Shown: positions 54,092 through 63,640 of the stretch, piece by piece
How the letters are laid out: each line of letters opens with the position of its first letter
Position numbering within the stretch: the stretch's first letter is position 1
Assembly: GCA_949710005.1 (NCBI GenBank)
Contig: OX453280.1
Coordinates: forward strand, 13,587,758-13,651,757
From: Ricordea florida
Taxonomy: Eukaryota > Cnidaria > Anthozoa > Corallimorpharia > Ricordeidae
Length of the DNA: 64,000 nt
Reading direction: 5' to 3'
Made by a program: the position numbers and the translations under genes
The notes under the pieces: generated by a model
What the model was told of the DNA's origin: nothing
Database searches by the model: none
The model's input: only the letters and a program-made list of their open reading frames with translations

Positions 54092-55342
54092 TCAGTACTT
54101 AATTGATCTCAAACTTGAATTCATAATCTCCAGCATCGCATCAGCTACGACAAACATATGGCAAGTTATTGTTCCGGATCCGCTTTGTTTCCTTTTAATT
54201 TCTATTTTTACGCCATCATGAGTATTATTTAGAGCAAGTCCGCCGCCATGAATACCATTATCTGGATGAGTTCTAGTATCAACCCAAAGAGCAAACTTAT
54301 CCGCGTAAAATTCTTTTTCTTTCAACGAAATTTGTTCTCGATGAGTTCCTCCCGTTGATCGGAATCTTTTTTTCACGGATTCCCAAAGATCAGACGGAAT
54401 CATTCCCCTAGAGTATATTCTATTTGGTACGCCATCGACATCAATTTCAACGGAAGATATACCAGGATTATAAAAATTTTCAGAATCCCTTGACCCTGCA
54501 GCTTGAGGCAATAAAAACAAAAATAATATCCCAGTCATTGATCTTCTCGGTAAATTAATATGCTGATTAATAACCCCGTCGCCGCCAATTGAAAATGTAA
54601 AAGTTTTGTGCAAGGTAATATTTTCATAAAAGAATCCTTTGCCAACTTGATAAGCTGCTTGCGCCTCACGGGCTAAGTATTCGCTTGAAATTGAAGAATA
54701 TTCTAACTCTAAGTTTTTGATTGAATAAGACGGTTCTTTAGTGGTATCAGAAAAAATAAGAATATTATTGATTGGAGCAAGTGTAATCTCAAATATTAGA
54801 TGATTTTCCAATGCTTTTGGGTAAAAAACACCGTGATCGTTTAAAATAGGGTGTTTTATTGGTATTCTATACTTGGAACCGTGAACATTAGCGAGAGCAA
54901 CTTCTTTTGCATCTTGTGTTTTTGCATCTCCAGATTTTGTTCTGAGTTTTCTAATATTTAGAGAAGAAATACCTTGTTTTAATCTATCTTCTCGCTCTTC
55001 TTCGGTTAAGAATAAATCATGATATGTTTGAAATAAATCATATCTTTGTGTATCTTGCAATGTTTCTCCCCCAAAAAGAACTTTTAGTCTGGTTACAAGA
55101 TTACGACCCACATTATTAACGACTGTATTATTCGCATGCCCCTCAACATCTAAATCAAATAGAAGAGATACACTTCCAGGAACAATCACCAAATTCTCGG
55201 CGAGTTTTGGAATATTTATGTATAATGTTTCTCCGGGGCTGGCCGTGGATGGATTTAGAGTAATTCTATTCAAGGTTGATTCTGCTTTCAAACCAAAGGG
55301 TTCTTTTGGAATTCTGTTTGGATTAATTTTTTCAGACGTCAT
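54092..55342 (-). CDS. Putative major capsid protein (double jelly roll type)
   Basis: 416 aa, counterpart of 38935-40200. The conserved core LKVLFGGETLQDTQRYDLFQ, the block ISSEYLAREAQAAYQVGKGF and the second-half motif PRRSMTGILFLFLLP are retained. The most variable part is around residues 325-345. The box TTTAAAGG at 55369-55376 (reversed) with TATCTTATAAATTACA precedes the ATG. Capsid identity is inferred from its place beside the ATPase and its beta-rich two-part pattern. Confidence 0.68.
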   Translation of the reverse strand: MTSEKINPNRIPKEPFGLKAESTLNRITLNPSTASPGETLYINIPKLAENLVIVPGSVSLLFDLDVEGHANNTVVNNVGRNLVTRLKVLFGGETLQDTQRYDLFQTYHDLFLTEEEREDRLKQGISSLNIRKLRTKSGDAKTQDAKEVALANVHGSKYRIPIKHPILNDHGVFYPKALENHLIFEITLAPINNILIFSDTTKEPSYSIKNLELEYSSISSEYLAREAQAAYQVGKGFFYENITLHKTFTFSIGGDGVINQHINLPRRSMTGILFLFLLPQAAGSRDSENFYNPGISSVEIDVDGVPNRIYSRGMIPSDLWESVKKRFRSTGGTHREQISLKEKEFYADKFALWVDTRTHPDNGIHGGGLALNNTHDGVKIEIKRKQSGSGTITCHMFVVADAMLEIMNSSLRSIKY

Positions 55343-55384
55343 TGTAATTTATAAGATACTTTGGTTAACCTTTAAATCGGCTTC

Positions 55385-55555
55385 TCACTTTAATTTTTCA
55401 ATGTGTTTTAATAAACCCTCTCTCGCCTCGGGAATTAAAACCATAATATTAAAAATTTTATCGCCATCTTCCATATATAGAATTTTTTTCCTAATAATTT
55501 TTTTCATGAGATTAATTTGGTTTTCGCTAAATTTTATTTTTTCTTCCTCCAGCAT
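55385..55555 (-). CDS. Small charged protein, 56 aa, element B only
   Basis: This frame is too short for the usual cut-offs. It begins MLEEEKIKFSENQINLMKKI and ends LLKHIEKLK, and is highly charged and helical. It is preceded on the minus strand by TTTAAAAGT and ATCTTATAAATTAAA, the same signals as before the capsid gene. Element A has no room for it: its integrase-capsid gap is 33 bp. No family is recognised. Confidence 0.6.
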   Translation of the reverse strand: MLEEEKIKFSENQINLMKKIIRKKILYMEDGDKIFNIMVLIPEAREGLLKHIEKLK

Positions 55556-55586
55556 TTTAATTTATAAGATAATTGTTTACTTTTAA

Positions 55587-56570
55587 ATGATTTCAAAAAT
55601 ATATTATTCGACCGAGGGGTATTGGAAAGGATATTCTGCAATTCCTAAATTAGCTGAGAAGGCTAGAGTAAGTGAAAATGAGGCAAAACAATGGTTACAG
55701 AAACAGGCAATATGGCAAATCTATCTTCCTGCACCAAAATATATTCCTAGACCGCACTGGACTGTGGATAAGCCAAATCAGATTCACCAAGCGGATTTAT
55801 TATTTTTACCGCATGATAGAGTTGGAAGAAAAACATATAAATACGCGTTAGTTGTGGTTGATATCGCCTCGAGATATAAAGATGCTGAGCCATTAACCTC
55901 AAAAGAAAGTCGAGAGATATCAGAAGCTTTTAAGAAAATATATTCTAGAAGATTGAAATACCCAAAAACATTAATGGTTGATCCTGGGAAAGAATTTATG
56001 GGAGAAGTTAGTAAACTCATGAATTACCATAATGTGAAGATACAAAGAAGTGAAGCTGGTAATCATAGAGCCCAAGCATTTGTGGAAAACGCAAATAGAA
56101 TATTAGGGGAAAGATTATTTAGTCATCAATATGCGCAGGAAATGATCAGTGATGATCGATCAAGAGTATGGGTGAAAAGATTACCAGCTATTCTAAAAAC
56201 TTTGAATAATACAAAAACGAGAATAACCGGTAAAGAGCCCGATGATGCTATAAAACTGAAAGAGGTTGATATTGAACCTAAAAATTATCAGCGAGTTGTT
56301 GGGCTTGATGAGGTTAGATTGTCTCCAGAGGTTAAAGTTAGATATTTATTATTTCCCGGCGAACTTGAAGGAGGAGAACGAAGAAGGGCAACAGATCCTA
56401 TTTGGAGTATCAAAGTTTATAATATTTCTAAAAGTATGATAACGCCTAATCAACCGGTTTTATATTATTTAATTGATGGACCGCGGCGAGGATTTGTAAG
56501 GGAAGAATTACAAGTTATTCCTTATGATACTGAGTTGCCTCCAGATTCTGTTTTGGGCTCCGCCCGATAA
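55587..56570 (+). CDS. Retroviral-type (rve) integrase
   Basis: 327 aa. N-terminal helix-turn-helix-like part (residues 1-60), rve core with D70 (HQADLLFLPH), D132 (LMVDPGKEFMGE) and E167 (FVENANRILGE), and a C-terminal domain from about 225. The D-to-E spacing of 34 residues is normal for the family. It would insert the linear element and create the short target duplication seen at 45469 and 61818. The 3' end overlaps the convergent polymerase gene by 49 bp. The intact triad and natural C-terminus contrast with the element A copy. Confidence 0.92.
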   Translation: MISKIYYSTEGYWKGYSAIPKLAEKARVSENEAKQWLQKQAIWQIYLPAPKYIPRPHWTVDKPNQIHQADLLFLPHDRVGRKTYKYALVVVDIASRYKDAEPLTSKESREISEAFKKIYSRRLKYPKTLMVDPGKEFMGEVSKLMNYHNVKIQRSEAGNHRAQAFVENANRILGERLFSHQYAQEMISDDRSRVWVKRLPAILKTLNNTKTRITGKEPDDAIKLKEVDIEPKNYQRVVGLDEVRLSPEVKVRYLLFPGELEGGERRRATDPIWSIKVYNISKSMITPNQPVLYYLIDGPRRGFVREELQVIPYDTELPPDSVLGSAR

Positions 56571-59500
56571 TGACCATAAGGTAGAGTATGTTTTCCATCT
56601 TTACAAATGATTCTCTTATCATCGTCAGCAGATAGTGCAACTTTATTAACGGTTTCAGTATAAACAAAATGTTTGTAACTTCTTATTACTTGCATCTCCC
56701 TCATCTGATTTACTTTATTTTCTAAACATTCCTTGTAATCATCAAATCTTATACTATTTTTTACAACGGATTTTTTAATTCCTTTATCCTTTTTTACCTC
56801 TTCGCCATCATCCATCCTGAAAGCGTATAGCTTAGATCGCAGGCCAACAAATTCGGTTATTATTCTGCCATCGGCCTCATCTTTAAACTTACCAATTGCT
56901 TTTTTGTTTTCATCAGTCTTAATACCAGATCGATGGTTATCAGGAAAATTGGAAGTGTCAAACTTTTCCAACACATCTGGAGCAATATCCTTATAGAAAT
57001 CCTCAGTTTCTATATCATATACAAGACTATCTGTATCTGTCATAAGTAATTTGGCTTTTTCACCATATTTCGGTTTAATATAATTATAATGAAAGTCATA
57101 CATCATTGACTTGCTTATATCTAAAATACACATTCCTAAGTAAATAGGTTTGTTGTATTTTATATGTGTTTTATTCATATGAATGGCCATAAGATTTTCA
57201 GAAAAAATAGTACGGCGATTATAGTTAGCTTTTGATATTAATTTTCTTGCTTCTTTCTCATTAGTAACCAATCTTATATCAACCCTTTTTCTAAGATTTT
57301 CCATTGTTTTCCCAAATACAGAGTTGTTCATTAGTTTGAAGAAATCTTTTTCAAAATCATTCTTTGCTTTGGCCCTGAATTGGGTATTCAAATCTATGTA
57401 AGATTTTAACCATGGTGATTCTTCAAATTTAATTCCTCTATGAATCTTTGTTACCTCTAATCCTAGACTTTCATATTTTTTTAGTGTTTCATGATGAACA
57501 ACATAATTTTTCTTATTGTTTAGGTTTGGTATTAATTTCTCAACCCTATTAACCTTAATTCTTTCCGGGGCAAGCGGGTAGTCACTATGTAAATCATGAA
57601 GATTTTGCGGATATTTTAAATCAACCTCTAATATACATGGAATATTTCTCCAATTTATTTGCTCATTTTCGCTCATCCATTTTAAACCATGGGTGGGTAG
57701 TGGTTCACTCATTGCCCCACCATATAAGTTGTTTGCATCGAGATATTGTATATAATTTGCTGCCATTTTAGGGTCATATTCTTTCATGTATTTGTTATTC
57801 GCTTTAGCATATCTGTTTGATATCTGGGATATACCCCCTCTAACACCTTTCTCAATCATAATTAGCATATCAATGTCATTTACCATCTCTAATTGAACCT
57901 TAGTTTTTTTCAACATTGCATCCCAAGACAGGCCTGGTGCTGTATAATACCAAGCAGGATCTAATCTATAGGCATTTTGACAAACATCTCTAAAGTTTTC
58001 AAAAACATCGGCCAATAATAACACATCAGACTTGAGATATAGATTAAGGTAATCTCGCATTGTTTTCATATTAAAGGTTTTCCATACATTTTTAGCATGT
58101 TCATAATCTTCATCTGAAATATCTTTTCCGTTAAGTTTTGAGTAAAACGCTTCCTTTGGTGGAAGTTTGGTTTCATTTAATTTCACAAAATTATCAAGAT
58201 AATCATATGGGAAAACCCCCTTTCTCAATAATAACTTTAATTCTTCGCCCTCAAAATACTTTGTAATTTCATGTAGGTTTTTATCTGTTGGATTAAGGCA
58301 CCTCCCTTTTATTTTACCTTTACAAACATCACACTTCCCGCATTTAGTAAGATTGCCAGACAAATTATCAAGACTGGATGGCATAAATTTTAATGAATCT
58401 ATGAACCTGATATCCCTGATAACATCTTTCATCTCACCACTTTTTTTATCTTTGAAGGTATCAACCACAATCTCTTTTGAGAAAGAAATATACTTTTCCT
58501 CATTATTAGGTATGAGTTTTATTTTTCCTTCTGTTTTTGCAAGATTATTAATAAATAGATGAGAATCATACCCCGAAAGATTGTGAATTATGACCGGGAA
58601 GAATTTTGGGATCTTATAATTTAAATTACAATCTTTATGCGCCGCGCCCCTATACTTTCCTGTAAGATGGCAATGATCTATTACCTTATCTTTTTCCAAT
58701 TCTTCCTCGCAAATATGACATTTTGTAGCATTTTCATAATTTATTTTGTCATCTTCCGTCATCATTTTGTCATTAAATTTTTTGAATCTTTTTTTATTAT
58801 AACTTACGCAATCCTTGTAAATTTTCCTAAATTCTTCTTCAATATATTCCACAAATTTCTGCGCTACATCATCTTCCGGCGATTCTGCAGTATATCTATA
58901 AAATCTGGATTTGCATATTTTTTCATTAAAACTCTTAATATAACATCCGAATGAAACTGGTTTGTGAAGCTGATATTTATTAGTGTAACTTTTATTTTTA
59001 TCTAGCTTTTCTGTTTGTTTTATTTTTTCCAAAATACTCTCAAAGTCGGCGTACGCTACAAAAGGTATTCTCATTTTTTTCACAAAATTTTTAAAAGAAA
59101 GAAAACATGGGCTTCCATCTTTATTTTTTAGCATATCAATCCTTACTTCATTGTACAAATAACAATAAAATTCATGCTTTTCTAATGATCTTTTTAAGTG
59201 AAAATGACTAAAACAATTATCACAAAAGTACAACTTACATTTACGTTTAGTAGCTTGCCTGCATATAAGTGCGCTAACATTCTTTATTAAAACAAAGTGT
59301 TTCTTTGGTTCTTCATCTTCTTTTTCTTCTGTTAATAAAAGTAATCTGATCAATTTAAATCCTCGTTTACCACTTCTTTTTATAGGATATACCCCTATTT
59401 TCTCATCATATCCATATATAGCAATATCATAATCATTTTGGTTTTCAAAATTAACAATATCTTGAATTGTACTCGGGAAATTAATTCCATTCCAATTAAA

Positions 59501-60799
59501 ATTCTTTGATTGTTCTATCAATTCTTTAGTTATTCTTTGCGGATTTTTATCGGTTGGATAAACTGCTCGTGATACACACCACTTGAAACATTCATTATCA
59601 TAATTCTTGGGGTTAATAATAGCATTCCTGTTTAACAATTCTTTTGGTAGCGGAATATAAGACCCACCTAAAAGTGGGACAAAACGATCTATGAAAATGT
59701 CAAAGAATAACACATGATCAAATTCCCAACCAGATCCATTATTTATAAAATTTTCAAATAATACAAGTTGTTGATTTGTTAATCTATCAAATAATTCCGA
59801 TAAATCTGTTGCCTCGAGAACAATTTCTGATTTTTCAGAAGGAAAATTCGGATCGCAGTATTCATATATATCATCTATATTATCAAATAATTTCTTTTTG
59901 AATCTGCATGAAAATATAAATTTAGTCTTCAATGATTTTTTTGATTCAACTCTCTTTCTAAGTAAATCCATAACTTTTGGTTTTATTTTATGTAAGAATG
60001 TCTTCTCATCATTCCTTTTATTTCCTTCAATCCTATAGCTTATATAATTACCATTAATGGCCGATTCATATTCCCTTGGCGTAAAATCTTCCACATTCTC
60101 ATTTCTTTTTGTTTTTGGTCTTGCTCCCTCCTTCTCATAATCTCTTTTTGATTTTGTTTGATTTTTCGGCGGTTTGATTTTATTTGCTCTTTTATATCTT
60201 TCAATAAAATTTTTAGCTACTTCTTCTACTTTATTTTTTACTTTTTCTGGAATGTGTGGTTTTACAAAATCCCAAAACTTGTTTAATACATTTCCTAAAA
60301 AAGGAGTTTGTTTTTTAGGTTTTGCCGGAATGGGGGGTGGTGGCCGTGTTGGTTTGGGGGGTGAAGGTCTTTTTGGTTTAGATTTATTAATATTTATTCT
60401 AGGTTGGTTTGGCGGGGGCGGGCCCGGAGGAGTTCCCGGTCTAATTATATCTGGCGATCCTGGTGGTGTTCTTGGTATAAATATTTCATTATTTGGTAGA
60501 GGAATATTCAAAGGCGCCAAATTTGGTTGTCTTCTTATCCTAATTGGTGGTGGTTCAGTATTCGGAATTGGAAGAGGTAAATTTGGTTGATTTCTTGGTC
60601 TCATTGGTGTATTACGTAGCCCCTCAACAATTCCTGCAATATTATTAACTATTTCTTGAATATTATTAGTTATTTCGGGTATATTAACCAGTGCATTAAT
60701 AAGTTCTGCTTTATTAAACGCGGATCGCCCACGAATATTATACCATCTAACCAAAGATTTTAGTTGTGGTACATTCAATCTTCGTAATTCTTGTTCCAT
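56522..60799 (-). CDS. Protein-primed family B DNA polymerase with HNH-like insert, 1425 aa
   Basis: Replicates the linear element. Layout: SAP-like domain 1-40, proline-rich linker 65-165, basic region, Cys-rich finger 513-546, then exonuclease motifs ExoI (YADFES, about 583-588), ExoII (NLSGYDSHLF, about 740-749) and ExoIII (YLKSD, 921-925). An endonuclease VII/HNH-like block (CHIC...DHCHLTGKYRG...C, 694-724) sits inside the exonuclease region. Polymerase motif A is DANNLYGGAM (1021), motif B KLMNNSVFG (1155-1163) and motif C TDTDS (1254-1258). All catalytic acids are present. The first 14 codons lie in the terminal repeat. A polymerase of this type with a neighbouring integrase defines Maverick/Polintons. 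Confidence 0.95.
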   Translation of the reverse strand: MEQELRRLNVPQLKSLVRWYNIRGRSAFNKAELINALVNIPEITNNIQEIVNNIAGIVEGLRNTPMRPRNQPNLPLPIPNTEPPPIRIRRQPNLAPLNIPLPNNEIFIPRTPPGSPDIIRPGTPPGPPPPNQPRININKSKPKRPSPPKPTRPPPPIPAKPKKQTPFLGNVLNKFWDFVKPHIPEKVKNKVEEVAKNFIERYKRANKIKPPKNQTKSKRDYEKEGARPKTKRNENVEDFTPREYESAINGNYISYRIEGNKRNDEKTFLHKIKPKVMDLLRKRVESKKSLKTKFIFSCRFKKKLFDNIDDIYEYCDPNFPSEKSEIVLEATDLSELFDRLTNQQLVLFENFINNGSGWEFDHVLFFDIFIDRFVPLLGGSYIPLPKELLNRNAIINPKNYDNECFKWCVSRAVYPTDKNPQRITKELIEQSKNFNWNGINFPSTIQDIVNFENQNDYDIAIYGYDEKIGVYPIKRSGKRGFKLIRLLLLTEEKEDEEPKKHFVLIKNVSALICRQATKRKCKLYFCDNCFSHFHLKRSLEKHEFYCYLYNEVRIDMLKNKDGSPCFLSFKNFVKKMRIPFVAYADFESILEKIKQTEKLDKNKSYTNKYQLHKPVSFGCYIKSFNEKICKSRFYRYTAESPEDDVAQKFVEYIEEEFRKIYKDCVSYNKKRFKKFNDKMMTEDDKINYENATKCHICEEELEKDKVIDHCHLTGKYRGAAHKDCNLNYKIPKFFPVIIHNLSGYDSHLFINNLAKTEGKIKLIPNNEEKYISFSKEIVVDTFKDKKSGEMKDVIRDIRFIDSLKFMPSSLDNLSGNLTKCGKCDVCKGKIKGRCLNPTDKNLHEITKYFEGEELKLLLRKGVFPYDYLDNFVKLNETKLPPKEAFYSKLNGKDISDEDYEHAKNVWKTFNMKTMRDYLNLYLKSDVLLLADVFENFRDVCQNAYRLDPAWYYTAPGLSWDAMLKKTKVQLEMVNDIDMLIMIEKGVRGGISQISNRYAKANNKYMKEYDPKMAANYIQYLDANNLYGGAMSEPLPTHGLKWMSENEQINWRNIPCILEVDLKYPQNLHDLHSDYPLAPERIKVNRVEKLIPNLNNKKNYVVHHETLKKYESLGLEVTKIHRGIKFEESPWLKSYIDLNTQFRAKAKNDFEKDFFKLMNNSVFGKTMENLRKRVDIRLVTNEKEARKLISKANYNRRTIFSENLMAIHMNKTHIKYNKPIYLGMCILDISKSMMYDFHYNYIKPKYGEKAKLLMTDTDSLVYDIETEDFYKDIAPDVLEKFDTSNFPDNHRSGIKTDENKKAIGKFKDEADGRIITEFVGLRSKLYAFRMDDGEEVKKDKGIKKSVVKNSIRFDDYKECLENKVNQMREMQVIRSYKHFVYTETVNKVALSADDDKRIICKDGKHTLPYGHYRAEPKTESGGNSVS

Positions 60800-61817
60800 T
60801 TTGTGTAATGATTCTTCTTTTTAAATAGGCATTTTATTTCTTTTAAAAAATCATTTTTTCAAAATGTGCCAGATCCTCATCATCAAATTTTATTGGTTTC
60901 GCATAGGTCTAGTATCAGTTTCACAAAATGTGCCAGGACCCAGCCCAGCAAATTACATATATTTTGTATCAGCTTGGTGGAGGCTTGGTGGAGGCTTGGA
61001 GGAGGCTTCGCCAAAACTTTGCAGAGACTTTGCCTCAAGGAGGCATTCGCCCTCCGCTCGCTTCGCTCGCTCCGCCTGTCGGCCAGAACTCGGCCAAAAC
61101 TTTGCAGAAACTTGGCGGAAACTTGGTATCGGCTTGGTATCTGCTTCGCCAAAACTTTGCAGAGACTTTGCCTCAAGGAGGCATTCGCCCTCCGCTCGCC
61201 CCGCTCGCTCCGCCTGTCGGCCAGAACTCGGCCAAAACTTTGCAGAAACTTGGCGGAAACTTGGTATCGGCTTGGTATCTGCTTCGCCAAAACTTTGCAG
61301 AGACTTTGCCTCAAGGAGGCATTCGCCCTCCGCTCGCCCCGCTCGCTCCGCCTGTCGGCCAGAACTCGGCCAAAACTTTGCAGAAACTTGGCGGAAACTT
61401 GGTATCGGCTTGGTGGAGGCTTTGCGGCAATCTACCTACACTCATTATTGATTATCAGAAACTTAACAATTTCACAAAAAGGTTCCCCCCCACCCGCCCG
61501 GCCTCTGACATGTACTTTGTTAAATCTTTGATAATGTAATGAAAATGTGCCGGGTCCCAGCCCAGCAAATTTCATATAGTTTTTGTATCGGCTTGGTGGA
61601 GGCTTTGCGGCAATCTACCTACACTCATTATTGATTATCAGAAACTTAACAATTTCACAAAGGTTCCCCCCCCACCCGCCCGACCTCTGACATGTACTTT
61701 GTTAAATCTTTGATAATGTAATGAAAATGTGCCGGGTCCGCGCGTATTTTAAAATCGTAATAAAATCGTAATGAAATCATAATGGAAAATGTGCCAGGAC
61801 CCCCATTTTTACACATC
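60757..61817 (-). repeat. Element B terminal inverted repeat, right
   Basis: Inverted copy of 45476-46534, including all tandem units and the five GGCACATTTT motifs. Its inner end lies within the polymerase gene, so it carries the polymerase promoter and first codons. Differences from the left repeat include CGCGG for CACGG near the outer end, one more base in a C/G run at about 61,665, and one more T near 60,845. Confidence 0.95.
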
Positions 61818-61824
61818 AAATGTT
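61818..61824. other. Right copy of target-site duplication (AAATGTT)
   Basis: Matches 45469-45475. Beyond it the element A spacer resumes with TTAAAGACTTTACATCTTAT, which corresponds to the spacer between the same two genes in element B (ACATCTTATTCTT at 49.2-49.3 kb read on the minus strand). Confidence 0.8.
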
Positions 61825-61850
61825 TTAAAGACTTTACATCTTATTCTAGG

Positions 61851-61858
61851 TCTAAAGA
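61851..61858 (+). promoter_or_regulatory. TCTAAAGA box
   Basis: 33 nt upstream of the ATG at 61892. A GAGCGAAGCGAAG patch intervenes between box and ATG, lengthening the usual spacing. The insertion of B left this box and its gene together. Confidence 0.65.
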
Positions 61859-61891
61859 CCTGAGCGAAGCGAAGTAAACACGCGGAATAAA

Positions 61892-63466
61892 ATGTCATTA
61901 TACAATGATTTCAGAAAAATGTATCCAAAGGCTGATCACAGTCAATTTATATTTGTGTCTGATCCATATGGAGGTTACATTAAGTGGAAAGTTGATGGAA
62001 CAACAATAATGTCAAATGATGATCCTACTGGAAAAACATGGACTGATGACATATCACCTAATATGAAAAGACTTTTATGGGAAGATTTGGGTTTGAATGA
62101 CGAAGAATTTAGTTCATTTCCTGAAAGTTTAACATTGACTAATCTATCTTATCCAATACCTGCAATTGATTTTGATGACTTTACAAGTGACATAACAAAA
62201 ATGCTAACCTCGCTGGATATATACGTTTCAAATACGAAGAAATTTACAGCAAAGATGAGAAACATATTTACATCACAAGTTGTTACTTTCAAATTTGGTA
62301 AACAGAGTAGAAAATGGTTGAACGCCCCTGATATGAATTATTGGCCGCAACAACTTAACTTTGCAGTATGGTGTGCGACATCTGGTTGTGGTATAAGTCC
62401 TTTCGAGAGTCTAAATTATCCTAAAGTAATTAGTAGTTTTATAAAGTTTCATATATATTTCACAATAAGGCGAATATTATATGAATTAAGCCTTCCTTTA
62501 CCTGATGAGCAACCTTTTGTGATAAATAATAATCCATATAGTAAAGTTGCATATCAACGATTGTGCGCTGAATTTGGAATTGTCAATAATTCCGATTTTA
62601 GATGGAAAGGTGGTAGAAACGGAGGATTAGGAGATATATTCCTTGATTATGGCGCGGGATATCATGGAAAAGGTGGTGGATATCAAAATGTACATATTAT
62701 AAGGAATTATGATGTTGAAGCAGATCAATGGCCTGGTGAAGGTGGTAAATTCACTGATGAAGGTGGAAAGAAGGAAAAGGGTAATCTAATTTCATTTATA
62801 CGTAATGATGACTTTGCTGATTTCAAATATACTTGGTTTATCCCTACAAGTGGTAATGGACTCACTAAAGCTGGGCTTGGTAGATTAAATCGATCCGCTG
62901 AAGCTTTTGTCTACTGTATATTGGGCGCACAAGTTAACACTAGAAACTCGATTTATGGTAATGGCGGTGGTGCTATTGAGACACAACAAGAATTCTTGGC
63001 TTTATTTGAAAGTAGTGTGATTGAGAATGACATTTCTAGTTCTATCCAAAGGTATCAATTAGCTGTACAAGAAGCAAAATTACGGCTTGATGTCGCTATT
63101 GCTCCTGGTGTGTGGTTGATGCCTAGTAATATGATAATCAATACTGAAAGCGTGACAGGTTTTAACAACAAACTTATGAAAGCGAGTAATGATATGAATT
63201 TTGGTGTGAATAATTCCCTAAACACTGAAACAAAACAGGTTGGAATAAGTCATAACTTAGGATCTTCAAAGTTAAAGTTACCTCATATTCCTTTTGAAGG
63301 TAAAACTGAAACTAATAAACCCCCACAGGAACTAAAAACCTCAACGAAAACAGACTCGATGAAGCAGGAAAATAGATCAGCTGATAATGACTCAACTCAA
63401 CATGAAAATAATATATTAGCATTTATAATTGTCGCTGGTGGATTAGCGTGGTATCTATTTCGGTAG
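61892..63466 (+). CDS. Large conserved element protein with C-terminal membrane segment, 524 aa
   Basis: Element A counterpart of 47658-49232. It begins MSLYNDFRKMYPKADHSQFI and keeps YIKWKVDGTTIMSNDDPTGK, NYWPQQLNFAVWCATSGCGI, KAGLGRLNRSAEAFVYCILG and VWLMPSNMIINTESV. The C-terminus is Lys/Thr/Ser-rich and then hydrophobic (NNILAFIIVAGGLAWYLFR), a clear tail anchor. It has been separated from its upstream neighbours by element B but is fully open. Function is unknown. Confidence 0.82.
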   Translation: MSLYNDFRKMYPKADHSQFIFVSDPYGGYIKWKVDGTTIMSNDDPTGKTWTDDISPNMKRLLWEDLGLNDEEFSSFPESLTLTNLSYPIPAIDFDDFTSDITKMLTSLDIYVSNTKKFTAKMRNIFTSQVVTFKFGKQSRKWLNAPDMNYWPQQLNFAVWCATSGCGISPFESLNYPKVISSFIKFHIYFTIRRILYELSLPLPDEQPFVINNNPYSKVAYQRLCAEFGIVNNSDFRWKGGRNGGLGDIFLDYGAGYHGKGGGYQNVHIIRNYDVEADQWPGEGGKFTDEGGKKEKGNLISFIRNDDFADFKYTWFIPTSGNGLTKAGLGRLNRSAEAFVYCILGAQVNTRNSIYGNGGGAIETQQEFLALFESSVIENDISSSIQRYQLAVQEAKLRLDVAIAPGVWLMPSNMIINTESVTGFNNKLMKASNDMNFGVNNSLNTETKQVGISHNLGSSKLKLPHIPFEGKTETNKPPQELKTSTKTDSMKQENRSADNDSTQHENNILAFIIVAGGLAWYLFR

Positions 63467-63476
63467 ATGACTGGAT

Positions 63477-63566
63477 TTTTCGGCTTACGCGTAAGTCGCT
63501 TTTTATCACAGGTTAATTAACATAACAATTTTTTCGGCTTACGCGTAAGTAGTTTTTTATCACAGC
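63477..63566. repeat. Twin palindrome repeat CTTACGCGTAAG
   Basis: Two tandem copies of about 50 bp, each with TTTTTCGGCTTACGCGTAAG, then TTTTTTATCACAG. CTTACGCGTAAG is a perfect 12-bp palindrome in both. They sit between the 524-aa gene and the minor capsid gene of element A and are absent from the corresponding place in B. Confidence 0.8.
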
Positions 63567-63612
63567 CGGTGATTATAGAAAATTTAAAAAAGATGAATAT
63601 GGAGTAATCAGA

Positions 63613-63620
63613 TCTAAAGA
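63613..63620 (+). promoter_or_regulatory. TCTAAAGA box
   Basis: 20 nt upstream of the ATG at 63641, followed by CCAGCTTCGCTGAAAACAAA. Confidence 0.6.
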
Positions 63621-63640
63621 CCAGCTTCGCTGAAAACAAA

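Larger units (their letters stand above)
45476..61817 (-). mobile_element. Element B: complete Maverick/Polinton-like virus element, 16.3 kb
   Basis: Bounded by inverted repeats of 1.06 kb and a 6-7 bp target duplication. Contents, left to right: SAP/Cys-His protein (+), minor capsid, 524-aa, 202-aa and 410-aa proteins (-), cargo gene (+), 130-, 72-, 133- and 174-aa proteins, ATPase, capsid protein and a 56-aa protein (-), integrase (+), DNA polymerase (-). Every frame is open. No cysteine protease of the adenain type was recognised. The two repeats differ at only about four places, so insertion was recent or the ends are homogenised. Confidence 0.92.

Noticed and set aside
55218..55586. 122-codon plus-strand frame between capsid gene and integrase
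   Set aside because: It is antisense to the capsid gene and to the better-supported 56-aa gene, and absent from element A.
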